Below, piece after piece: positions 35,666 through 43,650 of a DNA stretch of 64,000 bases (position 1 is its first letter; each line of letters opens with the position of its first letter). The notes under the pieces are model-generated. The model saw only the letters and a list, made by a program, of their open reading frames with translations. It did not search any database and was not told the origin of the DNA. The translations under genes and the position numbers were made by a program. The DNA is from JARFPW01 sp035464655 (GTDB taxonomy: Bacteria; Gemmatimonadota; Gemmatimonadetes; Palauibacterales; Palauibacteraceae): assembly GCA_035464655.1 (NCBI GenBank), contig DATHRZ010000063.1:29728-93727 (forward strand). Reading direction: 5' to 3'.

Positions 35666-38341
35666 TCAGGACGCCGCGTCGGCGTCGGCGGCCGCGCTCT
35701 GGGCCAGCGAACGGGCGACTTCTTCGACGCGATACGACTCGATGACGTCGCCGATCTTGATGTCGTTGAAGTTCTCGATCGAGATCCCGCACTCGTAGCC
35801 CTCGCGCACCTCGCGCACGTCGTCCTTGAACCGCTTGAGGCTGTCGACCTTCCCGTCGTAGATCTCGACGTAATCGCGGAGCAGCCGCACCGGGAGGTTC
35901 CGCTGAATCGTGCCGTCGGACACGTAGCAGCCCGCGACCGTGCCGGCCTTGGGGACCTTGAAGATTTCTCGTACCTCGGCCGTGCCGACCACGACCTCGC
36001 GTTCCTCGGGCCTGAGCAGGCCTTCGAGGGCGAGGCGCACGTCTTCGACGGCCTCGTAGATCACGCTGTAGGTGCGGATTTCCACGTCTTCGTGCTCGGC
36101 CACGTCGCGGGCCTTCGTGTCGGGCCGCACGTGGAAGCCGATGATGAACGCGTTGGTCGTCATCGCGAGCAGAACGTCGGATTCCGACACGGCCCCGACG
36201 CCGCGGTGAACGATCTCGACGGCCACCTCGGAGGTACTGAGTCGCTCGAGCGAATCGGACAGCGCCTGCACGGAACCGTCCGTGTCGCCCTTGATGACGA
36301 TGTTCAGGTTCGCGACGCCCTCGGCCTGGATCGCCTCGAAGATGTCTTCGAGCTTCGTACCCTTCGAGCGGCGCCGGATGTCCTTCTCGCGTTCGAGCTG
36401 CTGGCGCCGGCTGCCGATCTCACGGACGCGGGCCGCCTCCATCACGGCGAGCCGGTCGCCCGCCTGCGGAACGCCCTCGAGACCGAGGACGCGGACCGGC
36501 GTAGACGGACCCGCTTCGTCGACGGCGTTTTCTCGTTCGTCGAGCATGGCGCGCACGCGGCCGCCGAACAGACCGCAGATGAAGTCGTCGCCCACCTCGA
36601 GCCGGCCGCTCTGGACGAGAACCGTGGCCACCGGACCCATTCCCTTGTCGAGCTCGGCCTCGACGACCGTGCCGCGGGCCGGGCCCGTCGACCGTGCCTT
36701 GAGGTCGAGCAACTCGGCCTGGAGCAGCAGCTTCTCCAGCAATTCTTCGATCCCCTGCCCCGTCTTGGCCGAGACTTCCTGCGACAGCACATCGCCGCCG
36801 AACTCCTCGAGCACGACCTCGTGCGACAGCAGATCCTGCTTCACCTGGCCCGGATCGGCGGCGGGCAGGTCGACCTTGTTGATCGCGACGACCATGGGCA
36901 CGCCGGCGTTCTTGGCGTGGCTGATCGCCTCGATCGTTTGCGGCATCACGGCGTCGTCGGCGGCCACGACGAGGATGACCATGTCGGTCAGCTCGGCGCC
37001 GCGCGCCCGCATCGCGGTGAACGCTTCATGCCCGGGCGTGTCGAGGAAGGCGACCGAGCGGCCGTCGCCCACTTCGACGTGATAGGCGCCGATGTGCTGC
37101 GTGATGCCGCCGGCCTCGCCGGCGATCACGTTCGTGCGGCGGATGTGGTCGAGCAGCGACGTCTTCCCGTGGTCGACGTGACCCATGACCGTGACGACGG
37201 GCGCCCGGGGCTCGAGATCCTCTTCGTCGACCTCGATCTCTTCGACGGCGGTGAGTTCGGCCTCGTAGGCCTCCTCGCGCTCCACCGTGAAGTTGAACTC
37301 GTCGCAGATCAGCTCGATCTGGTCGAAGTCGAGCCGCTGGTTGATCGTGACCATCAGTCCGAGGTTCTTGAACGCCGAGGTGATGATGGCCTGCGGCGAC
37401 TCGTCGATCAGGTCGGAGAGCTCGGCTACGGTGAGGAACTCGTTGACCTTGACGGTGGTGCGCTCGCGCTCTTCGCGCTCCTCGCGCTCTTGCTCCTGCT
37501 GCTCGACCTCCTCCTGGCTCGGTCGCGTGTCGCGGCGACGACGGCGACCACCGCCCGAAGAGCTGCCGTCCATCGCGGCGAGCGTCTTCTTGACGTTCTT
37601 CTGGACCGCGTCCTTGTCGACGCGCCGCTTCTTGCGATCGCGCCGCCGGCCGCGATCGCCACCGGGGACCGACTTCTCGGCCATCTTGAACTGTCCACCG
37701 GGGCCCGCCGAGGCGGCCGGCGCGGTGTCGAGACCGCGGCGCACCGGCTTCGGCTTGACCTTGCGGCGGCGCTTCTTCGACGGTCGGCCCTCGTCGTCCT
37801 CGTCCTCGTCCTCGGCGGCGACGCCGACTTCGGCCTCGTCTTCATCCTCGTCGGCCTCGACCTCGACGTCCTCGTCGGCGGCCTCGGCAACCTCGACCTC
37901 GACGGCGTCTTCGTCGGCCTCGGCGGCCACGTCGTCGACCTTGGCCTGTTCGGCCTCTTCGGCCTCCTCGGCTTCGTCGGCTTCGGCTTCGGCCGCTACC
38001 TCGACCGGAGCCTCGTCTTCCGCTTCGGCGCCCTCCGCCTCTTCGGCTTCCGCGGCCACCTCTTCGGTCTCCTCCGCCTCCTGGTCCGGCTCGGAGGAGG
38101 AAGTCACCGTGGCGCGGGTCCGGCGGCGACGACGACGCACGGGCTTCTTCTCGTCCGTCGTCGCCTCCCCACCGCTCCGGCGCTCACGTTCGAGCTGGAC
38201 CTGTAGACGCGCGATCTGCGCCTCGGTGACGGACGACATGTGACTGCGCACCCGTACACCCATCTGATGCAGAAGCTGAATCAGATGCTCGCTTTCGACA
38301 CCGAGGTCTTTCGCGACCTCATAGACCCGCAGATTGCCCAA
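35666..38341 (-). CDS. infB: Translation initiation factor IF-2
   Basis: IF2 is the GTPase that brings initiator tRNA to the 30S subunit. The 891-residue protein has an N-terminal IF2N domain (NLRVYEVAKDLGVESEHLI), a very acidic Glu/Ala/Asp linker (about 75-205) followed by a basic KKRRRKVKPKP patch, a second IF2N, then the G domain with VMGHVDHGKTSLLDHIRRT, DTPGHEAFTAMRARG and AINKVDLPAADP. C-terminal IF2 domains II-IV are complete. The TTG at 38341 was selected because AGGAGG lies seven bases upstream. Confidence 0.97.
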   Translation of the reverse strand: MGNLRVYEVAKDLGVESEHLIQLLHQMGVRVRSHMSSVTEAQIARLQVQLERERRSGGEATTDEKKPVRRRRRRTRATVTSSSEPDQEAEETEEVAAEAEEAEGAEAEDEAPVEVAAEAEADEAEEAEEAEQAKVDDVAAEADEDAVEVEVAEAADEDVEVEADEDEDEAEVGVAAEDEDEDDEGRPSKKRRRKVKPKPVRRGLDTAPAASAGPGGQFKMAEKSVPGGDRGRRRDRKKRRVDKDAVQKNVKKTLAAMDGSSSGGGRRRRRDTRPSQEEVEQQEQEREEREERERTTVKVNEFLTVAELSDLIDESPQAIITSAFKNLGLMVTINQRLDFDQIELICDEFNFTVEREEAYEAELTAVEEIEVDEEDLEPRAPVVTVMGHVDHGKTSLLDHIRRTNVIAGEAGGITQHIGAYHVEVGDGRSVAFLDTPGHEAFTAMRARGAELTDMVILVVAADDAVMPQTIEAISHAKNAGVPMVVAINKVDLPAADPGQVKQDLLSHEVVLEEFGGDVLSQEVSAKTGQGIEELLEKLLLQAELLDLKARSTGPARGTVVEAELDKGMGPVATVLVQSGRLEVGDDFICGLFGGRVRAMLDERENAVDEAGPSTPVRVLGLEGVPQAGDRLAVMEAARVREIGSRRQQLEREKDIRRRSKGTKLEDIFEAIQAEGVANLNIVIKGDTDGSVQALSDSLERLSTSEVAVEIVHRGVGAVSESDVLLAMTTNAFIIGFHVRPDTKARDVAEHEDVEIRTYSVIYEAVEDVRLALEGLLRPEEREVVVGTAEVREIFKVPKAGTVAGCYVSDGTIQRNLPVRLLRDYVEIYDGKVDSLKRFKDDVREVREGYECGISIENFNDIKIGDVIESYRVEEVARSLAQSAAADADAAS

Positions 38342-38363
38342 CTTCGGTCCTCCTAGACGATTC

Positions 38364-38705
38364 TCAGTTCTTCGTTTCCGCACGTGACGCGGGCGGCAAC
38401 GCCGCCACTACGCGTCCGGCGAAGCCGGCATCCTTCAGTCCGACGACGACCAGGCGGGGCCGGCCCACCGCCCGTCCGAGCTCGGCCGCCGAGTCGCACA
38501 GCACGACCGGCACGCCAACCGCTCTCAGGAGCGGAAGCACCCGCTCCCTCGCATTGTCCGTCGCATCGCGGGCGAGCACGACGGCCTCGAGTTCGCCCAC
38601 TCGGGCCGCGTCCTTCACCGCATGCGTGCCTACCGCGAGACGGCCGGCGCGCTGCGCCAGTCCAATCAAGTCGAGCGCCGCTCGTTCGCCCCGCCTCGTA
38701 TTCAC
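38364..38705 (-). CDS. YlxQ-like L7Ae-family RNA-binding protein
   Basis: Small L7Ae/L30e-fold proteins between nusA and infB are thought to bind K-turn RNA, but the role in bacteria is open. The 113-residue product has the fold's start ALDLIGLAQRAGRLAVGTHA and the core ELEAVVLARDATDNARERVL, VPVVLCDSAAELGRAVGRP and LVVVGLKDAGFA. The GTG at 38705 is the first good start after the nusA stop (11 bp). The neighbouring YlxR gene usually found here is missing. Confidence 0.85.
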   Translation of the reverse strand: MNTRRGERAALDLIGLAQRAGRLAVGTHAVKDAARVGELEAVVLARDATDNARERVLPLLRAVGVPVVLCDSAAELGRAVGRPRLVVVGLKDAGFAGRVVAALPPASRAETKN

Positions 38706-38716
38706 CCGCCGACGCG

Positions 38717-40210
38717 TCAGGCCCGGGCCGTTTCGTCGTCGTCGGCCTCGCCGCTCACGCCGACGGTTTCGGATTCCACCTCGTCCTCGTCCTCGACCAC
38801 TGCCTCGTCCTCGACGACCTCGTCGGCGTCCGCTTCCGCTTCCGCTGCGGGGGCCTGTTCGGCCTCCGACGCGGGCGCTTCCTCCGCCTCCGCGTCGGCT
38901 TCGGAAGCCTCGGATTCGGGCGCCTCTTCGACCACGGTCAGCTCGTCGATCAGCTCCATGAGCCGATCGGCGTCCGCCTCGTCGATGCCGGGGATCGCCA
39001 CGAACTCGTCGCGCTCCATCTCGATCGCTTCGAAGAACGTATTGATGTCGGCCGCCTCGAGCGCCGCGAGCGCCTGCGGCGAGATGCCCTCGAGCTCCGA
39101 CAGCGGGAAATCGGAAACCTCGTACTCGTCGCCGCCGCCGAACAGGGACGACTCCGCCCCTCGGGCCAGCCAGTCTTTGCTCGAGTACAGGTCGATCTGC
39201 CAGCCGATGAGCTGCGAAGCCAGGCGCACGTTCTGCCCGTTTCGACCGATCGCGAGAGACAACTGATCCTCGTCGACGATCGCGGTGATCACGTGGCGCT
39301 CGGAGTCCGACAGTACCTTGGCTACCCGGGCCGGGGCGAGCGCCCGTCGGGCGAACACCTCGGGATCGGGGTGCCACGGCACGATGTCGATCCGCTCGCC
39401 GCTGAGCTCCGACACGACGGCCTGCACGCGCGAGCCCTTGAGCCCGACGCAGGCGCCCACCGGATCGACCGATTCGTCGCGTGACGATACGGCGATCTTG
39501 GTGCGCCCTCCGGCCTCGCGGACGATCTCGCGAATCTCGACGACGCCCTGGTAGATCTCGGGCACCTCGAGCGCGAACAGCGACGCGACGAACGCCGGGT
39601 CGCCACGCGACAGGATGAGCCGCGGGCCGCGCGCCGTCTCCTCCACCTTCTTGAGCACGGCGCGAATCGCCTCGCCCTGGCGGAAGCGCTCGCGCGGGTT
39701 CTGCTCGCGCCACGGGATCACGGCTTCGGCCTCGCGGGCCCGGTTCAACATGACGACGATCTTGCCGCGCTCGATCTGCTGAACTTCGCCGCTCACGAGC
39801 TCGCCGAGCGACTCGGCGAACTCCTCGCGGATGCGCTCGCGCTCGCCTTCGCGCAGGAGCTGCACGATCCGCTGCTTCGCTACGATCACGGCGTTGCGAC
39901 CGAAATCGGAGAACTGGACCGGGATCTCGAGCAGATCGCCGACCTGGAAGTCCGGGTCGTCCCAGCGGGCTTCGGTCAGGCCGATCTGGCGCGATGGTTC
40001 CTCGACCTCTTCGACGACTTCCTTCAGGGCGACGATCTTGATGCTGCCGTCGTCGAGAATTTCGATCTCCGCCTCGACGGGTCCGCCGAAGTGGCGGGTG
40101 AGCGCCGCCATGATCCCGTCGCGGATCAGGTCGTGCAACTCCTCGTCAGTCAGCGATCGATTCGCCGTCATGACACGGAACGCCTCGACGATCGACGTAT
40201 TATCGCTCAT
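38717..40210 (-). CDS. nusA: Transcription termination/antitermination protein NusA
   Basis: NusA binds RNA polymerase and modulates pausing, termination and antitermination. The 497-residue protein has the N-terminal polymerase-binding domain (MSDNTSIVEAFRVMTANRSL), an S1 domain, two KH domains (DPVGACVGLKGSRVQAVVSEL and VDEDQLSLAIGRNGQNVRLAS), then a helix-hairpin-helix region (LEGISPQALAALEAADI). The C-terminus is an acidic Glu/Ala/Asp tail of about 70 residues. It follows rimP by 29 bp, and the operon leader has a terminator that NusA itself might act on. Confidence 0.96.
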   Translation of the reverse strand: MSDNTSIVEAFRVMTANRSLTDEELHDLIRDGIMAALTRHFGGPVEAEIEILDDGSIKIVALKEVVEEVEEPSRQIGLTEARWDDPDFQVGDLLEIPVQFSDFGRNAVIVAKQRIVQLLREGERERIREEFAESLGELVSGEVQQIERGKIVVMLNRAREAEAVIPWREQNPRERFRQGEAIRAVLKKVEETARGPRLILSRGDPAFVASLFALEVPEIYQGVVEIREIVREAGGRTKIAVSSRDESVDPVGACVGLKGSRVQAVVSELSGERIDIVPWHPDPEVFARRALAPARVAKVLSDSERHVITAIVDEDQLSLAIGRNGQNVRLASQLIGWQIDLYSSKDWLARGAESSLFGGGDEYEVSDFPLSELEGISPQALAALEAADINTFFEAIEMERDEFVAIPGIDEADADRLMELIDELTVVEEAPESEASEADAEAEEAPASEAEQAPAAEAEADADEVVEDEAVVEDEDEVESETVGVSGEADDDETARA

Positions 40211-40239
40211 GTATCCCCTCTCTCACTCGTGTCTTCCCG

Positions 40240-40725
40240 TCATTTCTCGTCGCCGAACCGATAGCGCAGATTCGCCTTCGCCACCGACGTCAGCGGCACG
40301 GCAAGTCGCTCGCCGTCCACGTCGAGCAGCACGCTCTCTTCCTCCTCGTCGAATCCCGCGAGGACGGCGTCGATCTCCTTCCGCCCCTCGACCAGCGGCC
40401 CGTAGCCGCGCAGCCGCACCTCCTGGCCCGCGAAGCGCTTGAAATCGCGCTCCCGCACCAGGGGTCGCTCGACACCCGGCGACGACACCTCGAGGATGAA
40501 GTCGGACGGCGCATCCGCCCGCTCCTCCAGCATCGTCATCGTCGCCCGGCTGACCTCCGCGCAATCTGCCGCCGTCAACGACGAACGCCCCGGCTCAGCG
40601 TCGGGGCGGTCGATGCGCAGCCTGAGAAGCGGTCGTCGTCGGCCGCCCCCCCTCTCCAGCGCGACCAGTTCATAGCCGAGCCCGTCGAGCAACCGCTCGA
40701 TCGCACTCTCGAGACTGTCCGCCAT
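40240..40725 (-). CDS. rimP: Ribosome maturation factor RimP
   Basis: RimP helps 30S maturation. The 161-residue product has the family layout: helix ESAIERLLDGLGYELVALE, LRLRIDRPD, LTAADCAEVSRATMTMLEE, the key ILEVSSPGVERPLVRERDFKRFAG and an SH3-like C-terminal domain (VPLTSVAKANLRYRF). The ATG at 40725 gives the family N-terminus; GGAGG lies 13 bases upstream, a long spacing. Between promoter and start lie an intrinsic terminator and a short hairpin (GGTCGCC-GCGA-GGCGACC at 40746-40763). Confidence 0.93.
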   Translation of the reverse strand: MADSLESAIERLLDGLGYELVALERGGGRRRPLLRLRIDRPDAEPGRSSLTAADCAEVSRATMTMLEERADAPSDFILEVSSPGVERPLVRERDFKRFAGQEVRLRGYGPLVEGRKEIDAVLAGFDEEEESVLLDVDGERLAVPLTSVAKANLRYRFGDEK

Positions 40726-40774
40726 TTCTACGCCCAAGCCTCCGGTCGCCTCGCGGCGACCTGTTGGACCCACA

Positions 40775-40808
40775 ACAAAAAAGTGGGGCCGAGTTCATCT
40801 CCCCACTT
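40775..40808 (-). terminator. Intrinsic terminator in the rimP-nusA-infB leader (attenuator candidate)
   Basis: On the minus strand an 8-bp stem (40801-40808 with 40781-40788, 12-base loop) is followed at once by TTTTTTG. It lies downstream of a good promoter (40866-40894) and 50 bp before rimP, so it terminates within the leader. A leader segment GGCCGA (near 40835) can pair with TCGGCC of the terminator loop and 3' arm, a possible antiterminator. Confidence 0.7.
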
Positions 40809-40865
40809 CGATCCGATCACTGGACGCCCGGGTCGGCCTTCGCCGGACGCTTCTATCAGCCGCCA

Positions 40866-40894
40866 AACATAGTTGCAGGATGAGCGGATGGCAA
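40866..40894 (-). promoter_or_regulatory. Sigma-70 promoter of the rimP-nusA-infB operon
   Basis: On the minus strand TTGCCA (40889-40894), a 17-bp spacer and TATGTT (40866-40871) predict a start near 40859 and a leader of about 135 nt. It is located between the pgeF stop and the leader terminator. Confidence 0.65.
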
Positions 40895-40925
40895 ACCCCG
40901 GGCGACCCCGCGCGGACGGCTCAGG

Positions 40926-41723
40926 TCAGGTGATCCAGCCGAGCCAGGCCGCCATCCGGCCCGCCCGCTCGCCGCCCCCGCGGTGCGAGTGGAGGCGCCG
41001 GCCGTCGCACCGTGAGCACAGAGCGGAGCGCGAGATCCGGTCGGACGCGACGCCGAGCGCCCGGGCCTGCTTCACCAGTTCGGCGCCGATGTCGATCGTC
41101 GTCGTGCCGTCGACCAAGCGCCCGAACGCCCGTGGAACCTCGGGGCCGACCTCGTAGCAATCGCCGCAGATCGCCGGCCCGATGTGCAGGCGAAACGCCG
41201 ACGGGGGCCGCCCGTGCGTGTCGCGGAGCGTGTCGAGCGCGCGGCCGAGAATGCCGGCCGCCGCGCCGCGCCAGCCCGCGTGAAGCAGGGCGAAGGCCCG
41301 GGTGTCGGGATCGACCAGGTAGACCGGCGCACAGTCGGCCACGGTCACGGCGAACAGGCGGCCCGCCCCACCACCGGCGAACCCGACGAACCCGTCGGCC
41401 TCACCCGGGATCCACAGGCCGCTCGATGGAGCGTCGCCGGCCGTCACGAGCCGGGTGCCGTGCACCTGGCGGCAAACGCTGGCGGCCCGGAGCCCGAGCC
41501 CGACCGCCAGGGCCTCGTAACGCGCGGCCACGGCCCAGGCCGAGCCGCCGGTCGACAGCCCGAAGTCGCCGGGGCCGCCGCGCTCCTCGTCCGGGGCGCG
41601 GGCCGTAATCCCCGCGACCAGTCCGGGGACGTCGGCCAGCGCCTCCGGCCGAAGCACCCGGACGCCGCCGACCGCTTGCTCGACCTCGCGGCTGATCGCG
41701 ATCTCGCCGGTCGCGGGTCTCAC
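40926..41723 (-). CDS. pgeF: PgeF/YfiH (laccase-domain) purine nucleoside/peptidoglycan-editing protein
   Basis: The family has a multicopper-oxidase-like name but is a zinc enzyme reported to act on purine nucleosides and to affect peptidoglycan editing. The 265-residue protein has the metal-ligand motifs VCRQVHGTRLVTAGD, VTVADCAPVYLVDP, LLHAGWRGAAAGIL and IGPAICGDCYEVG. SALCSRCDGRRLHSHRGGGE closes it. The GTG at 41723 overlaps the murA stop (GTGA) and has AAGGAG just upstream. Coupling with murA supports a cell-wall connection. Confidence 0.92.
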   Translation of the reverse strand: MRPATGEIAISREVEQAVGGVRVLRPEALADVPGLVAGITARAPDEERGGPGDFGLSTGGSAWAVAARYEALAVGLGLRAASVCRQVHGTRLVTAGDAPSSGLWIPGEADGFVGFAGGGAGRLFAVTVADCAPVYLVDPDTRAFALLHAGWRGAAAGILGRALDTLRDTHGRPPSAFRLHIGPAICGDCYEVGPEVPRAFGRLVDGTTTIDIGAELVKQARALGVASDRISRSALCSRCDGRRLHSHRGGGERAGRMAAWLGWIT

Positions 41724-43003
41724 ACTGCTCCTTCCACCCGCTCGATCGCCGCACCGAGGGCTCCGAGGCGCTCGTCGATCCGCTCGTAGCCGCGTTCGAT
41801 CTGGCCGATGTTGTAGATGCGGCTCTCGCCGCGCGCCGCGAGCGCGGCGATCAGGAGCGCCATCCCGGCCCGGATGTCGGGGCTGTCGACGGTCCCGCCG
41901 CGCAACCGTGACGGCCCGACGACGACGGCCCGGTGCGGATCGCACACCACGATGCTGGCGCCCATCGAAATCACCTTGTCGGCGAAGTACATCCGCGACT
42001 CGAACATCTTCTCGTGAATCAGCACCGTGCCGCGGCACTGGGTGGCCACGACGAGCGCGATGGACGTGAGGTCGGCCGGAAACGCGGGCCATGGCCCGTC
42101 ACCGATGCTCGGGATCTGGTCGCCGAAATCGGGACGGATCTCGAGCGACTGGTCGGGCGGGACCTGTAGCCCGCCGTCGCGCGCCACGCACTCGATGCCG
42201 AGCCGCTCGAAGCCGACGCGCAGCGGGTCGAAATGCCGCTGGTCGACGTCCTCGATGAACACGTCGGACCCCGTGATCGCCGCGAGACCGATCATGCTGC
42301 CGATCTCGATGTGGTCGGCCCCGATCCGATACTCGCCGCCGGACAGCTCGTCCACCCCGCGGATGCGCAGGCGGCTCGTGCCGCTCCCCTCGATGTCGGC
42401 CCCGAGCTCGACCAGAAAGGCGCACAGGTCCTGCACGTGGGGCTCGCACGCCGCGTTGCGGATCCAGGTCTCGCCCTCGGCCATGGCCGCCGCGAGGATG
42501 GCGTTCTCGGTACCGGTCACCGAGGGCTCGTCGAGGAAGATGTCGGCGCCGCGCAGTCGGTCGGCCCGCAGCTCGTAGCGATCGCTCGCTTCCACCACGG
42601 CACCGAGCCGTCCGAGCGCGAGAAAGTGCGTGTCGAGCCGGCGGCGACCGATCACGTCGCCCCCCGGCGGCGGCAGCAGGACCTCTCCGAAGCGGGCGAG
42701 CAACGGACCGGCGAGCAGGATCGAAGCGCGGATCTCGCCGCCGAGGGCGCGGTCGAGCGTACCATCGCGCAGACCGGACGGATCGACCCGGTAGGCGCCG
42801 CGTTCGAGGCGGTCGACCTCGGCGCCGAGCGCGCGCATGAGCTCGATCATCGTGAGCACGTCGCGAATCTCGGGCACGTTGCGCAGGGTGACGGGCGCCC
42901 CGGCCAGCAGCGTGCCGGCCAGAATGGGGAGCGCCGCGTTCTTGTTGCCGGCCGGCGTGAACCGCCCGTTCATCCGGGACGGACCCTCGATCTTGAAGTG
43001 CAC
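41720..43003 (-). CDS. murA: UDP-N-acetylglucosamine 1-carboxyvinyltransferase
   Basis: MurA starts peptidoglycan precursor synthesis by transferring enolpyruvate from PEP to UDP-GlcNAc; it is the fosfomycin target. The 427-residue product has RMNGRFTPAGNKNAALPILA, a two-fold EPSP-synthase-like fold and AFPADLTSIALVVATQCRG. The active-site loop reads GLRDGTLDRALGGEIRASIL, where Asp replaces the usual Cys115, which is associated with fosfomycin resistance. The GTG at 43003 has GAGGAACGCAG upstream and begins the family N-terminus (HFKIEGPSRM). Confidence 0.94.
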   Translation of the reverse strand: MHFKIEGPSRMNGRFTPAGNKNAALPILAGTLLAGAPVTLRNVPEIRDVLTMIELMRALGAEVDRLERGAYRVDPSGLRDGTLDRALGGEIRASILLAGPLLARFGEVLLPPPGGDVIGRRRLDTHFLALGRLGAVVEASDRYELRADRLRGADIFLDEPSVTGTENAILAAAMAEGETWIRNAACEPHVQDLCAFLVELGADIEGSGTSRLRIRGVDELSGGEYRIGADHIEIGSMIGLAAITGSDVFIEDVDQRHFDPLRVGFERLGIECVARDGGLQVPPDQSLEIRPDFGDQIPSIGDGPWPAFPADLTSIALVVATQCRGTVLIHEKMFESRMYFADKVISMGASIVVCDPHRAVVVGPSRLRGGTVDSPDIRAGMALLIAALAARGESRIYNIGQIERGYERIDERLGALGAAIERVEGAV

Positions 43004-43072
43004 CCTGCGTTCCTCGCTTTGCGCTCGAAAATGACCTTCCGTCGCGGAAGCCGCGCCCGCCGCGCGTCCCCC

Positions 43073-43102
43073 AAGGTAGACGGCGCCCGGCGGGCCGGCC
43101 AA
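43073..43102 (-). promoter_or_regulatory. Predicted sigma-70 promoter of murA-pgeF
   Basis: On the minus strand TTGGCC (43097-43102), an 18-bp spacer and TACCTT (43073-43078) lie 70 bp before the murA start, back to back with the plus-strand promoter at 43127. Confidence 0.45.
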
Positions 43103-43126
43103 GACCCGCGTCGCGCGCCGATTCGG

Positions 43127-43155
43127 TTGAGCAGGCCGCGTCGCGCGGGTATCTT
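43127..43155 (+). promoter_or_regulatory. Predicted sigma-70 promoter of the coiled-coil/phospholipase pair
   Basis: TTGAGC (43127-43132), a 17-bp spacer and TATCTT (43150-43155) precede the TTG start at 43198 by about 43 bp. The start has GGAGG five bases upstream. Confidence 0.55.
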
Positions 43156-43197
43156 GCGTCAGGAAGGCCACTCCGCATCGGCGCACTGGAGGTTCCG

Positions 43198-43650
43198 TTG
43201 ACGTTCTATGATCTGCTGGTTCACGCGGCGCTCATCGTCTGGACGCTGCTCGGTCTCGGCGCCCTGGTCGGCATGGTGGTCATGTCGCCGCAGATTCTGC
43301 GCACGATGCGCGAGGTCGACGACATCGCCGACATCGTGAAGCACCGTGCGGTGCCGGCGCTCGAACAGTCGCAGGACGTGCTCGATCAGCTCAGCCGGAT
43401 CTCGGCCACGCTGGTCGACGACTTCGAGGTCGTCGATCATACGATCATCCGGGCCGCCGAATCGGTCGAGCGCATGGTCGAGCTGACGGAGGATCGGGTC
43501 GTCGAGGTGAATGCCCTGCTTTCGGTCGCCATCGAGGAGGCCGAAGACACGTTCCTCACGTTCGGCGGGATCGTGCGCGCCCTGACGCCGGGCATGCGGC
43601 GTCGCAAGCGAAGCTGGCTCCCGGACGGAATACGCAGACGCTTCGGTTGA
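43198..43650 (+). CDS. Membrane-anchored coiled-coil protein (DUF948-like)
   Basis: The 150-residue product has one N-terminal transmembrane helix (LIVWTLLGLGALVGMVVMSP) and then long helices with heptad patterns (REVDDIADIVKHRAVPALEQ and ESVERMVELTEDRVVEVNAL). This resembles small DUF948-like proteins, but no conserved catalytic residue is seen and the function is unknown. The basic C-terminus (RRRKRSWLPDGIRRRFG) suggests contact with membrane or nucleic acid. TTG start with GGAGG; its stop overlaps the next gene (TTGA), so the two are co-translated. Confidence 0.75.
   Translation: MTFYDLLVHAALIVWTLLGLGALVGMVVMSPQILRTMREVDDIADIVKHRAVPALEQSQDVLDQLSRISATLVDDFEVVDHTIIRAAESVERMVELTEDRVVEVNALLSVAIEEAEDTFLTFGGIVRALTPGMRRRKRSWLPDGIRRRFG

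Noticed and set aside
36092..38206. A 704-codon plus-strand frame across infB
   Set aside because: Antisense of the GC-rich IF2 gene; the apparent low-complexity protein is the complement of its Glu/Asp/Ala codons.
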